From: Halorussus sp. MSC15.2 | GTDB lineage: Archaea; Halobacteriota; Halobacteria; Halobacteriales; Haladaptataceae | Assembly: GCF_010747475.1 (NCBI RefSeq) | Contig: NZ_VSLZ01000006.1 | Location: 62,001-126,000 of the forward strand | Reading direction: 5' to 3' | Length of the DNA: 64,000 nucleotides | The notes under the pieces: generated by a model | The model's database searches: none | What the model was told of the DNA's origin: nothing | The model's input: the letters and a program-made list of their open reading frames with translations, nothing else | Made by a program: the position numbers and the translations under genes | Part shown: piece by piece, positions 63,898-64,000 of the stretch | Layout: the number at the start of each line of letters is the position of its first letter | How positions within the stretch are numbered: the first letter of the stretch is position 1

Positions 63898-64000
63898 TTA
63901 GTCCCCCGTGAGTGCTTCGTCACTTGCAGCGCAGTTGTTCGGTCCCAGCTCAAGGGTGAACGCTTCGTCGTCGTCAGTATCACGCTGGCCGAGGTTGGTT
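63898..64000 (-). CDS. C-terminal end of an unidentified gene (runs off window)
   Basis: The frame ends TLELGPNNCAASDEALTGD at the TAA (63898-63900) and is open to the window edge. Only about 34 residues are visible, too few for a family call. Its 8-bp distance from the YeeE/YedE pair places it in the same operon, where sulfurtransferases or persulfide enzymes are often found; that is context only. Confidence 0.5.
   Translation of the reverse strand, partial: TNLGQRDTDDDEAFTLELGPNNCAASDEALTGD

Overview
The window is haloarchaeal DNA (class Halobacteria). The evidence is high GC, an acidic proteome, an Orc1/Cdc6 initiator, a TFB transcription factor, an RdfA cell-shape factor, Tat signal peptides on exported proteins and an ADP-forming acyl-CoA synthetase. 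A Halorussus/Haladaptatus-type genome is a guess; nothing here fixes the genus.

Layout. (1) 1-4.5 kb: the N-terminal part of a GlpA-type glycerol-3-phosphate dehydrogenase, then a large MEDS/4xGAF histidine kinase. (2) 4.5-12.4 kb, a replication and housekeeping block: an orc1/cdc6 gene; an intergenic region (5746-6667) with seven direct and one inverted copy of a ~21-bp repeat, an AT-rich stretch and a polypyrimidine tract, read here as a replication origin; a tfb gene; a Tat-exported peptidoglycan amidase; an archaeal SMC-related protein; a small membrane protein; and rdfA. (3) 12.6-58.9 kb, a very large catabolic island for organic acids: an IclR regulator; acyl-CoA enzymes (MaoC, acyl-CoA dehydrogenase, ADP-forming ligase, enoyl-CoA hydratase, thioesterase); three type III CoA-transferases; two MmgE/PrpD proteins; a tartrate/D-malate-type dehydrogenase; an Ldh2-type dehydrogenase; an enolase-superfamily enzyme; a tricarballylate-dehydrogenase-like flavoprotein; an isocitrate-lyase-superfamily lyase; a phosphonoacetate-hydrolase-like enzyme; a ThDP enzyme; a D-2-hydroxyacid dehydrogenase; a fused GlcD/Fe-S oxidase; a glycerate 2-kinase; an ABC importer with two tandem binding proteins; and five MFS carriers. 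(4) 59-64 kb, a mobile/accessory end: a SelD/HypE-like AIR-synthase protein, a tyrosine recombinase, a decayed IS4-type transposase, a truncated multicopper oxidase and a YeeE/YedE sulfur-transport pair.

How the island could work (inference): polycarboxylates and hydroxyacids enter through the ABC and MFS transporters. They are oxidised, dehydrated or decarboxylated (flavoprotein, PrpD, dehydrogenases), converted to CoA esters by CaiB-type transferases or the ligase, processed by the acyl-CoA enzymes, cleaved by the lyase, or funnelled as hydroxyacids to glycerate and 2-phosphoglycerate. The substrate is not identifiable from sequence alone.

Five otherwise intact genes carry a single-base frameshift (histidine kinase, orc1/cdc6, acyl-CoA ligase, one MFS carrier, glycerate kinase), each at a short G or C run. 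This looks more like assembly error than gene decay. Each of these genes is annotated as one unit.
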